NCBI GenBank assembly: GCA_009859145.1
Contig: VRVR01000031.1
Span: 202,597-266,596 of the forward strand
DNA: 64,000 nt
Reading direction: 5' to 3'
Origin: Andalucia godoyi
Taxonomy: Eukaryota; Discoba; Jakobea; Jakobida; Andaluciidae
Both the position numbers and the translations under genes were made by a program. Under the pieces are notes generated by a model. That model made no database searches, had not been told where the DNA came from, and worked only from the letters and a program-made list of their open reading frames with translations. Below, in pieces: positions 27,181 through 35,947 of this stretch. The number at the start of each line of letters is the position of its first letter. Position 1 is the first letter of the stretch.

Positions 27181-29292
27181 TCAAAATTCCTGCTCGCTTA
27201 GCTGATGCTCAAGCTCATGGATGGAGTTTCCGAGAAACGACAGCCGTGAGTAGAGCTGACTCCGCCGCTCATCATTGCTAGATGCTGATGATGAAGATCG
27301 ACAGTGGTCTGACAGATCTCTGCGGGTTGTCGTGGCGTCCTCGCGTACAGCACGCGCCACCAGCTCCTCGTCGACAAGATCTTCTAGTTCGGCTTCGGCT
27401 TTCCGTCGAGCGTCAACATCTTCGCTGCAATTGTCCTCAATCGCGTCCGCGTCATCCTCCTCCTCCACATCCCCAATTTTGGAAAATAAATCATCGTCAT
27501 ACTCTTGCAGTCGAACCATTTCGGGAATACCCGTCAGCGAAGGAGTACTTCTCGACGAGAATGTAGGCGACAGCACGCGCCGAGTTGGACTGTGCAGCGA
27601 CACCTGTTCAGCCTCTCCGAGGCCCAGTGCAGCCATCCAGGTGCGGCTTTCATTTGCCCGAGCAGCTTGAGCACTCAGAGGATGTTGAGACTTCTGTAAG
27701 GCATCTGGGGAAGACGGAGCCTTGTGGTTATGTCGAGGAAGGACAGAAGCGACAATGGACGGTCGCTTTGTAACCGCATACGATGCGGACGATGCCGGCC
27801 GCGAGGAGGATGCAACACTTGAAGCAAGATCGAGCTCCTTTGAGGAGTTCGAGATTGTGGAGGCCACGGATCCTCGTCGCACGTCCAAAAATGCCCTCTC
27901 GATTTCCGCAAGAATATCATTCGTCTTGTCGTTGGACGTTGCAGAACTTCTACGATACGAAGTCTCCAAAGCATTCTTTGGGGCAGCGGGTTGTGGCCGT
28001 GAGCTCCGTGAGCCCGGGGAGCCCGTAAGCGACGAAAGAGACTCGGAAAGTATATCAATTCGTGGCTGCGATCTTGCAGCAGAGATCGGCCGAGTCGCTG
28101 AGCCAGGCCTGGACGAACCCCTGGGCTTGCTAGAGCCATTCATTGCGCTCGATCGAGGAGATGGCGTTTCCATGTGCACATCTGCTTTTCCCGTTCCAAA
28201 CTCCGAGGCCTCTCCGTGACGCGCAGCTTGCTGAATACGGGGAGAGGACATCCGGGGACTTGAGACCGACGGAGGTGCGTTGCTGTCCGTCTTCGACATT
28301 AACCGTTGCAAGTCGGCCAACGCCGAGACCATTCGTTTGCACACGGCATGATCTTTTCCGAGGGCCCTACGTCCCCACGCGTAGCCTCTGCGCATCATTT
28401 CTCTCGATTCGCCCACATGGTCATCCCCAAGCGCCTCCAACAGTACTGCAGTGTTCCAAAATCCGAGCACCACAAACAGCGCATTCTTGTTCCCCATCAG
28501 CCCTGTCTCGGTGTCCGCATTTTGCCGCATCTTTTCCTTCTTCTTCATGAACCGCAACGAAGTGTGCAGCGCAGCTTGTGCATGCTGCAGCGCCGATTCC
28601 AGCCGTTTCATTTTTGACAGGATGAATGCCATGATGAGATGCGACACGACCGCAGGATGTTTCGCATGTTCTGAGGCATGTTCAGTTTCGAGCGCAAGCG
28701 ACTCTTGCGCATGTTGCAAGGCAAGATGCCACTTTTGGCGCAGCGAGAAGTAGTATGCAATATTTTGCAACGTGGTGATGCGAAGCACAACACAAAGATT
28801 GCGGTTCCCACACTTTTCCGAGGTTGTCCACAGCAGCGCTTTTCGAAGCAACTGCAGGGATTCCTGCTGATGCAGATCGCTCTGCAGCAACCGGAGTGCG
28901 ATTTGATTCAGTGCGGCAGAAAAGTCCGAGACATACATGTTCAGCTCCGGAGACCCATACGGTAAAATTGATACCCACAGCTCCAGGCATCGCTCGAGGT
29001 ACTGCACCGAGCGCTTGTAGTCTCCCTGATCCTGCAACACGCGAGCAATCTTCTGCCAGACATGGATCGACGCAACCACGCCCGTCGCAGTCTTCCCCAT
29101 CGGCCCACCCGCAGCGCGATCCACCTCCATCATCATTTTCGCGGACTCACCATTGCGGCTCTCAATCGCCAACCGCAACACATCCAAGCACGCAGCAGAA
29201 TCATCCAGAAGAAACAGACTGCACGCGGTCGCACTCGAACTATCCGTTCGAAAAGAATCCGAACTCGCTAACCCCCAACTGCCACGATGCAT
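27181..29292 (-). CDS. TPR-repeat protein with disordered C-terminal half
   Basis: A 703-residue protein of unknown function. Residues about 40-340 are helical and contain tetratricopeptide-like pairs: HVWQKIARVLQDQGDYKRSVQYLERCLELW, LRITTLQNIAYYFSLRQKWHLALQHAQESLALE and LIMAFILSKMKRLESALQHAQAAL. The remainder is Ser/Pro/Arg-rich and likely disordered, with an acidic stretch (about 600-650) and a short C-terminal coiled coil (YSRLSFLGNSIHELEHQLSEQEF). TPR proteins are scaffolds; flagellate genomes contain many that serve cilia, but nothing here proves that. It converges with the kinase gene (139 bp) and diverges from the ankyrin gene. The start at 29292 is a true ATG. Confidence 0.7.
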   Translation of the reverse strand: MHRGSWGLASSDSFRTDSSSATACSLFLLDDSAACLDVLRLAIESRNGESAKMMMEVDRAAGGPMGKTATGVVASIHVWQKIARVLQDQGDYKRSVQYLERCLELWVSILPYGSPELNMYVSDFSAALNQIALRLLQSDLHQQESLQLLRKALLWTTSEKCGNRNLCVVLRITTLQNIAYYFSLRQKWHLALQHAQESLALETEHASEHAKHPAVVSHLIMAFILSKMKRLESALQHAQAALHTSLRFMKKKEKMRQNADTETGLMGNKNALFVVLGFWNTAVLLEALGDDHVGESREMMRRGYAWGRRALGKDHAVCKRMVSALADLQRLMSKTDSNAPPSVSSPRMSSPRIQQAARHGEASEFGTGKADVHMETPSPRSSAMNGSSKPRGSSRPGSATRPISAARSQPRIDILSESLSSLTGSPGSRSSRPQPAAPKNALETSYRRSSATSNDKTNDILAEIERAFLDVRRGSVASTISNSSKELDLASSVASSSRPASSASYAVTKRPSIVASVLPRHNHKAPSSPDALQKSQHPLSAQAARANESRTWMAALGLGEAEQVSLHSPTRRVLSPTFSSRSTPSLTGIPEMVRLQEYDDDLFSKIGDVEEEDDADAIEDNCSEDVDARRKAEAELEDLVDEELVARAVREDATTTRRDLSDHCRSSSSASSNDERRSQLYSRLSFLGNSIHELEHQLSEQEF

Positions 29293-29904
29293 ATGTATAT
29301 AAATATATAAATATATATATATATATACACCCCTCCGCCTCTACCACGCCCTCTATCACCTCTTTCTTGATTTAATTTATATAAAGAAAACAAAAACACG
29401 GAAACCAGGTAACTGAAGAAAACCACACAAAAATGAAAAAGAATGTGTGGCATAGGAAGCTTAATGGGTTTAGTGGTTTTTTGGTTCGATACAGTTGTCG
29501 ATTGAAATTATAGAGACTGAGCAAACGTCGGAAAAAGCTTTTTGCAAACAGATTAGGAGGGGAACACGCCGCAGCATCAATGCATCACGTTGCTTGGGGG
29601 AGGCTTCCAAAGTGGTTGGCAACTGTTCTTATTGTGTTTTATTTCGTTTTCATCGTCTTGACAAAATGCTTTGAAAACGGTTTTGTCGGGGCATTTTCTG
29701 CGTCGGGCATTTCAAAAAGCAAATCGGGGTTTTGGAAAGACGATTGTGAGCACCGTTGTCGTTTATTTCCCTTTTCTCCCGAGTCGTTTACTTGGGTCTA
29801 CAGAAGTGCGGGGGTCAGAAACCGAGAGTGTGACTGAGTGCGTGTGCGTGTGTGTGTGTGTGGGCGTGCGTGCGTGCGTGTGTGCGTGAAGAGAGAGATT
29901 TGCC
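29293..29904. other. Divergent intergenic region with TA and GT microsatellites
   Basis: Between the TPR and ankyrin genes. It has an ATATAA/TA tract (29292-29330) and a G/T-rich dinucleotide tract (29838-29890) ending just before the ankyrin ATG. A GGTTCGATAC at about 29481 looks like a tRNA B box but no cloverleaf surrounds it. Confidence 0.55.
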
Positions 29905-30498
29905 ATGAGTGATGCGCTTCTTTTGCATGCTGTTTCGAATGGGGATCACGACCAGGTGCGAGCGTTGCTTGCGGAGGGAATGGCATCTGCAAACACAAAA
30001 TCTGCAACGGGGTCGACCGCGCTGCATCTTGCTGTGAATCGGAGCATGGCCTCGATGGTGGAGCTTCTTATTCCGTATGTGAACGACCCGAGCGTGTCGG
30101 AGAAGCCGGAGTGCGGTGGTCTAACGCCGCTGCATGCCGCGTCGCAAAGTGGGAATGTGAAGATCATTGAGCTATTGTGCGATGCAAAGGCCGAAGTGAA
30201 CATCATGGACTCGCTTGGATACACTCCGTTGCACTGGGCTGCAAAGAAGGGGCATTTGGATGCCGTAAAAGTGCTGCTGAGCCGCGGGGCCAACCCGGAA
30301 ATACAGGATCTCATGGGGAAAACAGCGTACTACTGGGCAAGGGAGTTTGGGCACAAGCAGATATGTGAGTTGCTGCCGGTCTTTAAGTACGATGTTTGGA
30401 AGGCGACGGAGACGCACGAGGCTCGGTTTGGGGTCAAGAAGGACGATGATGATGGCGATCCAAAGAAGAAGAAGGACGCAAAGAAGAAGAAGAAGTAA
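29905..30498 (+). CDS. Ankyrin-repeat protein
   Basis: A 197-residue protein made of four to five ankyrin repeats (residues 2-160): LLHAVSNGDHDQVRALL; TALHLAVNRSMASMVELL; GLTPLHAASQSGNVKIIELL; GYTPLHWAAKKGHLDAVKVLL; KTAYYWAREFGHKQICELL. The C-terminus is a highly charged Asp/Lys tail ending in five lysines, perhaps a nuclear or nucleolar signal. Size and repeat number resemble gankyrin (PSMD10)-like proteins, but the lysine tail does not, so no gene name is given. A protein-binding role is inferred only from the fold. Confidence 0.85.
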   Translation: MSDALLLHAVSNGDHDQVRALLAEGMASANTKSATGSTALHLAVNRSMASMVELLIPYVNDPSVSEKPECGGLTPLHAASQSGNVKIIELLCDAKAEVNIMDSLGYTPLHWAAKKGHLDAVKVLLSRGANPEIQDLMGKTAYYWAREFGHKQICELLPVFKYDVWKATETHEARFGVKKDDDDGDPKKKKDAKKKKK

Positions 30499-30690
30499 GC
30501 ACGTAAATCAGTCCGTCCGTCTTGCATGTAAATAAGAAGAATTAATAAAAAAAAAATAAAGGATGAAAAATGGGGATATTTTTACATATCTTTTCTTGTT
30601 CGTTGCGTAATAAATAATGAAGCATGATAGATTTTGTGCGAAGCAGCCACACAGAAAAGAAAGAACGAGAGAAAGAAAGAAAGAGAGAAA

Positions 30691-32616
30691 TTACAGGTAG
30701 CGAGACAATATAGAGACAACGGCTTCGGGATGTACTGTGGTCACGGATCCGTCGGGGAGTCGCTGCGAATCTGAGGGAGACGCCGTCCACACAGCATAGT
30801 CAAAATCAAGCCATTTGGAAAGATGCTCAAAGACGCGCCATGTGCTCTCCCGGAAGATTTCAAAGCACAGGGGCTTGCGTCCCGTGATATGCTCCGGTAG
30901 CAGGTACAGAATATTCGCTGTTCCTCCGCCGTGCATCGCAAGCCAGACGTGATGCCGTCGAATAAGCAACACTTGTTCAAGGAAGGGCAGGTTGGCCATG
31001 TCGACGATCGAAACGTGAACTTCGGGATGTGCCTTCTTCACCTCGTCGGCCAAATCATCTTCGTTTGCAATACGCCGGTCCATAAACGTATGGCCTTCAT
31101 AGGGTCTCCGTGACGACAGCAGAACTAAAACGGGAGACTTGCCCGCCACTGCCACATTCTGCTCGTGCTGCACAATTCGAGTCATGAGTTCTAAGAATGC
31201 AGGAGAGCGGATTGCCACGACAGACCGCTGTTGCAGCATGGACCGTATCCATTGGTTGAAGGAATTTCGCATGAACGATGCAAAGTCCTTCGCAAGATTC
31301 ATGGATGAATCACATGATAGATCCGCGTGCATATCCGCGAAGAAGTAAGAATGGTAGCCAGGAGGAACGAAGAAGGCATTCCGGTAGCCGATGGCGGAGG
31401 AGCTCAGTCCTTCCTTTGTCGCGTCCGTGAATTCTGTTAATTCCGTGGACTTGGTGGCGCGCATCATGTTCTTCCACAGTTGATCATACGGGCTTGGGCC
31501 ATGATTGTCCAGCAGGACTACTCTCCAATTTTGGTCATCCAGTCCAAACATGCGAATCGTGGCGTGCACCATTGTCATATCCGTCATGGAATGGAAGGTA
31601 TTGCGATGTTCCTGATACTCGCGAGTAACAAACAGCACCGGATCTTCAATCCACAACACATCTTCTTCTGCAAACCTGCTCGAGGGCCTGTCTTCCTGAT
31701 CATCTGTGCTACTATCGCTGGAGCACTCGAAAGAGGAGAAGATATCTTGGAAATGGTCCTTTGAAAGATCAGTGAACCACTGCTGGCTCGCAGACGCCAG
31801 CCTGCAATTGATCCCTTGCAGTGCCCCTTTTCTGTAATCAAACAGCGTCTTCTCCTTGGACGGCATCCAATCCCTGTACTTTAATTTTTCCAGCGGTAGC
31901 CGCTTTCCGTAGTCGATAATTAAATTGGAGGCACGGCACCACGTGTGCGGATGCGTCGCCGGTGGCGCCCAGCCCGGGCTCGCCATTCCACAGTCCACGG
32001 TCGTCGAGCTCGCACGACCCCTCCCTTTGCCACCCGCACCCGCACCGGCACCCGCACCGGCACTGTCGGACGAAGAACGCGGTGACACAAGAGTCTGCGA
32101 CGCATCGAGCCACGTCTTCAACCACCCGTAGCCCATCTTCCGTTCACAATCGCTCCAGCTAGACATTGGCGCGCTCACCGACGAGCTCTGGCCTTCGTCG
32201 CTTCCAAAAACATGAAATTCCGAATAGTCGACTTCTGAGTGATCCATGATCGACGACTCGACGCGCGGCCTCTGTCCTTTTTCCTGCTTCTTCTGTGCTT
32301 CGGGTTCAGCTTCGGGTTCAGCTTGCTGTGGACTCTTTTGAGTCTTTGGACTGCGCTGCTTCAAACCCTCTGATGGGACAGCGGGAGGAGGAGGAGGAGG
32401 AGGTGTTGGCGGCGGCGGTTGTGTCTCTGGCTTGCGCCATCGTGGGGCCAAAGGTGGCGGTGCATACTTGCTAGCAGCTTCAGCTTCTGCCCGCAATCGT
32501 CGCAGCGAACCTGGCACAATCAGATTAAACAACAGAATTGCAACGAGAATAATCATCAAGAATGAACCGGGATTCGGCATCGAGCGAACTCGGAGCAATG
32601 GACTCGACAACACCAT
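30691..32616 (-). CDS. Type II membrane glycosyltransferase, GT61 (DUF563) family
   Basis: A 641-residue Golgi/ER-type protein: short N-terminus, one membrane anchor at about 18-36 (SFLMIILVAILLFNLIVPG), a Pro/Gln/Glu-rich stem to about 230, then a lumenal catalytic domain. The C-terminal signature of GT61 is clear: VLLSSRRPYEGHTFMDRRIANEDDL, HVSIVDMANLPFLEQVLLIRRHHVWLAMHGGGTANILYLLPEH, the last being the counterpart of the family's HGAGLTN-x-x-FLP. GT61 includes plant beta-1,2-xylosyltransferase, arabinosyl/xylosyltransferases and EOGT. Donor and acceptor cannot be read from sequence. It converges with the ankyrin gene (192 bp). Confidence 0.75.
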   Translation of the reverse strand: MVLSSPLLRVRSMPNPGSFLMIILVAILLFNLIVPGSLRRLRAEAEAASKYAPPPLAPRWRKPETQPPPPTPPPPPPPAVPSEGLKQRSPKTQKSPQQAEPEAEPEAQKKQEKGQRPRVESSIMDHSEVDYSEFHVFGSDEGQSSSVSAPMSSWSDCERKMGYGWLKTWLDASQTLVSPRSSSDSAGAGAGAGAGGKGRGRASSTTVDCGMASPGWAPPATHPHTWCRASNLIIDYGKRLPLEKLKYRDWMPSKEKTLFDYRKGALQGINCRLASASQQWFTDLSKDHFQDIFSSFECSSDSSTDDQEDRPSSRFAEEDVLWIEDPVLFVTREYQEHRNTFHSMTDMTMVHATIRMFGLDDQNWRVVLLDNHGPSPYDQLWKNMMRATKSTELTEFTDATKEGLSSSAIGYRNAFFVPPGYHSYFFADMHADLSCDSSMNLAKDFASFMRNSFNQWIRSMLQQRSVVAIRSPAFLELMTRIVQHEQNVAVAGKSPVLVLLSSRRPYEGHTFMDRRIANEDDLADEVKKAHPEVHVSIVDMANLPFLEQVLLIRRHHVWLAMHGGGTANILYLLPEHITGRKPLCFEIFRESTWRVFEHLSKWLDFDYAVWTASPSDSQRLPDGSVTTVHPEAVVSILSRYL

Positions 32617-33075
32617 CTTCTTCCTTTTCTTTTCTTCTTCCCCTTTCTCCCACGTTCTTTTGCCTTTCCTTTTGCTATTTGCTATTTGCTATTTGCTATT
32701 TGCTATTTGCCTTCTTCGCTTTTTGTCATAGTCATAGTTGTTGTTTGTTGTGAGGCAATGGGCACGTCTTGGACTTGAGGCTTGAGACTTGGCGTGGCAT
32801 TGGACCACGTTCCACTACAGTTGGCAGAGCAGCTCCCGGTTGCTTACCCCTCAGAACTGCACAAAAAGAAAAAGAAAAAGAAAGGTCTGCGGGAAAACTG
32901 CGAATGACGCGACATGCCGAGATTGAGAAGCATCGGACGCAAACGACGTACACGCAAGAGAATAGCGGTCTTTCGTACGAACATAGCATTCTATATTTGA
33001 AATAGAAGAAGAAAGGAGAAAAGAGGAAAAGAAGAAGAAGAAGGAGGAAAAAAAAAAAGAAAAAGATTAATCGTA
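32617..33075. other. Divergent intergenic region
   Basis: Between the GT61 and INO80B-like genes. It contains the TTTGCTA array (32671-32710) and purine-rich A/G tracts (32865-32885, 33002-33065). No gene seen. Confidence 0.55.
32671..32710. repeat. Heptamer tandem repeat TTTGCTA
   Basis: Nearly six perfect copies of a 7-base unit upstream of the GT61 start. The unit length is the same as in the 599-635 array, the sequence is not. Confidence 0.9.
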
Positions 33076-34308
33076 ATGCTGCCTCGGTCGTTTGCGGGGT
33101 CGAGTGATCTTCGGTTCAAGCTTTCTCGAAAAATATTCGAATCTGCCTCTGCATCTGCGTCGTCTCTGCTTGATCGGGACTCGTCGTCATCGTCGTCATC
33201 GTCGCCTCCGCCTCTGCTACCGGGTTCGCCTGTGCGTTATGCAATCGAAAAGAATGCACATGATGAGGACTCGGAGCGTAATCAGAGTCGCCACAGGACA
33301 CCAAAGCCTTCTGCGTCAGTAAGCGCGCAAAAGCCGGTTGTCCATTCGCGCAAACGCCAGCGAGGCAACGCATATTCTGAGGCGCAGCAACTCAACAATA
33401 ATCGTGATGGTGATGATGATGATGATGGTGATCACGATGATGATGGTGCTGATGAGGATGGAGATGGTAATAATGATGATGATAACAATGACGACGATGA
33501 CGACGACGACGATGATGATGGAGAAGAAAAAGAAGATAGGGCTGATCGTGGGAAAAAGATTCTGAATAATAACAAACGACGAGTCGGTCAGAGTCCTCCA
33601 GGGAAGAAAAAGGCCGCAGGATCTGCTCCAGCTGCGAAGATTGTGCCCGTTGTTTCCCGGCGTCGCAATGGGCATGCCGGGGAAGGCAGTGCCAATGCCA
33701 ATGCCAATGGTAATGGTAATGATGGCGATGACGATGATGACAACGACGAAGAAGATGATGACGACGATGATGACGAAATGGATGATGTGGATGCTGAAGA
33801 GCAGGAGGAAAATTTCAGAACGGGAGAGCTTGTCTTGAAGAAGAAGAATCGAAAGTACATACCGACGCAGGATGAGCTGATTACGAATGAAGCTCTGGTT
33901 ACGAATGTTCGTGGATACCGTGCGAAGATGGCTGCGGCGGAAGGTGGCGTGGATGAAGACGAAGAGGCTGCACGGAGACTGGAAGCCAAGCGCAAGCGAA
34001 GGATGATGGAGGAAAAAAGAATGGAGCTGCAACGCACGCAGACCATCGAACGTCTTCTGCAGAGATCGCAGAAGAGTACTCAAAAGGGAAGAAAAAAGGA
34101 GACGGATATCACCGAGAGTATGACGGCGGCGGCAAAGTCTGCAGAAATTATCGAGCAAGAGCAGCAGCTCAAGGACCGCAAGAGCGCCATTGTCGCACAG
34201 GGAGAGCTGAAGCCTGGATACTTTCGATACATCGACAGTCGGGATAAAACAGTCTTGGTGCTTCCCATTCCCGATGCACCACCATCTGTGGACTACGCCG
34301 AGTCGTGA
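33076..34308 (+). CDS. INO80B: INO80 complex subunit B (Ies2/PAPA-1)-like
   Basis: A 410-residue nuclear-type protein. The first 270 residues are low complexity: Ser runs, then two long acidic Asp/Asn/Glu tracts coded by GAT/GAC repeats (about 115-155 and 212-255). The conserved part is C-terminal. A basic coiled segment (RRLEAKRKRRMMEEKRMELQRTQTIERLLQRSQKS) matches the PAPA-1 region of INO80B/Ies2, and LKPGYFRYIDSRDKTVLVLPIPDAPP matches its RY-x-x-S-x-x-x-T-x-x-x-P end. Ies2 activates the INO80 remodelling ATPase. The metazoan HIT zinc finger is absent, as in yeast. The PAPA-1 match is short, so alternatives such as another basic coiled nuclear protein remain. Confidence 0.55.
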   Translation: MLPRSFAGSSDLRFKLSRKIFESASASASSLLDRDSSSSSSSSPPPLLPGSPVRYAIEKNAHDEDSERNQSRHRTPKPSASVSAQKPVVHSRKRQRGNAYSEAQQLNNNRDGDDDDDGDHDDDGADEDGDGNNDDDNNDDDDDDDDDDGEEKEDRADRGKKILNNNKRRVGQSPPGKKKAAGSAPAAKIVPVVSRRRNGHAGEGSANANANGNGNDGDDDDDNDEEDDDDDDDEMDDVDAEEQEENFRTGELVLKKKNRKYIPTQDELITNEALVTNVRGYRAKMAAAEGGVDEDEEAARRLEAKRKRRMMEEKRMELQRTQTIERLLQRSQKSTQKGRKKETDITESMTAAAKSAEIIEQEQQLKDRKSAIVAQGELKPGYFRYIDSRDKTVLVLPIPDAPPSVDYAES

Positions 34309-34431
34309 GAATGTCGGTATGACCGTGACTGTGAAAAATCATCATGCATGTAAAAAGTATACGATTATTTACAATGGCACATGGAAGGATAATACACGCA
34401 AAAATGCAGGAGCAACGACCATGACGTTGCG

Positions 34432-35328
34432 CTACACAGCCGTCAGCAGGACCAAGAGTTCGTGCGCTCTCGAGCGTACAAGCTTGTTTTTTGGAGCTGC
34501 AGACTCTGCGTTGAGACCCTGCATGGGAGTGCGGACAAGGTCTTCGTCGAGTTCTCTGTGCTGACTGCACAGCTCGTGCAACGCAGACTCGAGAATCCGC
34601 CTTTGCTGCAGCGAAATACTCATTTGCAAGTCAAACGAACGCTCCATAAAGTCCAGCCCGAGCACAACAAACTCGCGCATTCGCAAAAACGAAATGCACT
34701 TGTTCACCAACAGCATGCACCACGGTTCCTGGATCGTATCAAGCACAGAAGGGCCCGTTTGACGCATCAGCCGTGCAACCATGACATCATCTCCGTTTTC
34801 CAGCGCAATCGAGTACGCATCCTCAATGCTGCCTTCGTCCAGCGCAGACAGGACTTTTCGCCAAACAGATTTCGGATCCATGAATCCAATCTCGTGGATG
34901 GCCTCTTCTCCGCCCCACAGATCACGAGCCGAGTTGGCGAAAGACGGACCCTCTTGTGCGTCCATGCCGTCCAGGTCGAGCGCTGGGACACTCGAGTTGC
35001 GCGTCCCACCGCCGTTGGATGTCTGCTCGTCGGGCATTAAGCTCCGAATCCGAGACGAGGATGCTTTTGCAGCATCCTGAACCCGATCCAGATGCGTGGA
35101 CACCCGCGTCAGATGCATGTCCACGGCTTCAATGGAGTCGCGCGTGGACTGGAAAAACGGACCAAGGAGCTCAAACATGCGACGATTCGAGTCCAAGAGG
35201 TATGAGAGATTCTGCTGGATCGATCGAGAGCCGTACTCCTCGGAACTCTTGTGCGCCAGTCGTCCATTCTCCGATTCAAATCTCTCGGAAAACACTTCGG
35301 GAGTCAACGGAAACGAGCAGATACTCAT
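34432..35328 (-). CDS. EDC4/Ge-1 C-terminal-like helical protein
   Basis: A 298-residue protein from the ATG at 35328; the longer frame upstream uses a non-ATG codon. The N-terminal half has heptad-like helices (QQNLSYLLDSNRRMFELLGPFFQSTRDSIEAVDMHLTRVSTHLDRVQDAA). The C-terminal part has the outline of the helical repeat at the end of EDC4/Ge-1/Varicose: VLSALDEGSIEDAYSIALENGDDVMVARLMRQTGPSVLD, then MLLVNKCISF and LESALHELC. EDC4 scaffolds mRNA decapping and oligomerises through this region. No WD40 part is present, so this would be a free-standing C-terminal module. The resemblance is to a pattern, not to diagnostic residues, so the assignment is tentative. Confidence 0.4.
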   Translation of the reverse strand: MSICSFPLTPEVFSERFESENGRLAHKSSEEYGSRSIQQNLSYLLDSNRRMFELLGPFFQSTRDSIEAVDMHLTRVSTHLDRVQDAAKASSSRIRSLMPDEQTSNGGGTRNSSVPALDLDGMDAQEGPSFANSARDLWGGEEAIHEIGFMDPKSVWRKVLSALDEGSIEDAYSIALENGDDVMVARLMRQTGPSVLDTIQEPWCMLLVNKCISFLRMREFVVLGLDFMERSFDLQMSISLQQRRILESALHELCSQHRELDEDLVRTPMQGLNAESAAPKNKLVRSRAHELLVLLTAV

Positions 35329-35947
35329 CTTGGTTACCGCATACAACGTCTTTGAGAATTTGTTAAAACCCGACACAAAACCAAACAAACAGTTCAAACG
35401 GCGCTGAACATCGAAAACAACATCAAATCGGAAGTTTACGTTTGTCTAACCCGATATGGGGGACGCGATGTGTTCCTACCGTAGTCAAGCTCAGAATTCC
35501 TCTTATTCATTCTACTATTCCTTCTGTTTGTTTGTGTTTTACTATCGAACCGTCAAGCGGACAAAACATCGCATGGCTCCAAAGAAGGATCTTTCCCAAC
35601 AAACGCAAACTCGGTAATGTCCGAGGATAGCGAGAACAAAGAAATTCGTTGACCCCCCTCTCATCGGAGGCGGAGAGCAGCAAGAAGAAGCGACGACCCT
35701 TTTGATGCAGATCATTCTGCACTGAAGAGTTGGTGCTCGCCCCAAATGGGATCTGTCGGCGGTGACAGCTTAGCCGATGATCAATGATGATTCATGTTTT
35801 TGGCGAGCAGATGCATCCTCTTGTGAGCTGGTTTTCTTCTTCTTACAGCTGGCATCAGCGACAATCCTGCAAGCTTGGAAGCCCAGTCTAGTCCATGCCC
35901 ATTCTACGAGGTCTTCATAGCGTGGGCTTTTACAACGTATCAGTTCG
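35329..35947. other. Intergenic region holding dispersed-element copy A
   Basis: Between the EDC4-like start (minus) and the end of the HGSNAT-type gene (minus). The only structure noted is the 35538-35808 element. The remaining bases show no gene. Confidence 0.5.
35538..35808 (+). other. Dispersed element, copy A (long form): candidate ncRNA or short ORF
   Basis: Collinear with 2595-2700. The blocks are TTTACTATCGAACCGTCAAGC (35538), ATGGCTCCAAAGAAGGA (35573), GACAGCTTAGCCGATGATC (35764) and TTTTTGGCGAGC (to 35808). About 175 bp separate blocks two and three here, against none in the other copy. The extra stretch contains a possible GT-AG intron, 35614-35768 (GTAATG ... GTGACAG, 155 bp); removing it would join MAPKKDLSQQTQTR to LADDQ and a stop. 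Alternatively the stretch is a plain insertion, or the element is a structured RNA with a U-rich site near its end. Function unknown. Confidence 0.45.

Noticed and set aside
29475-29500. GGTTCGATAC resembling a tRNA B box (also GGTTCGATAG on the minus strand near 35543)
   Set aside because: No acceptor stem, anticodon arm or T-run terminator can be built around either site.
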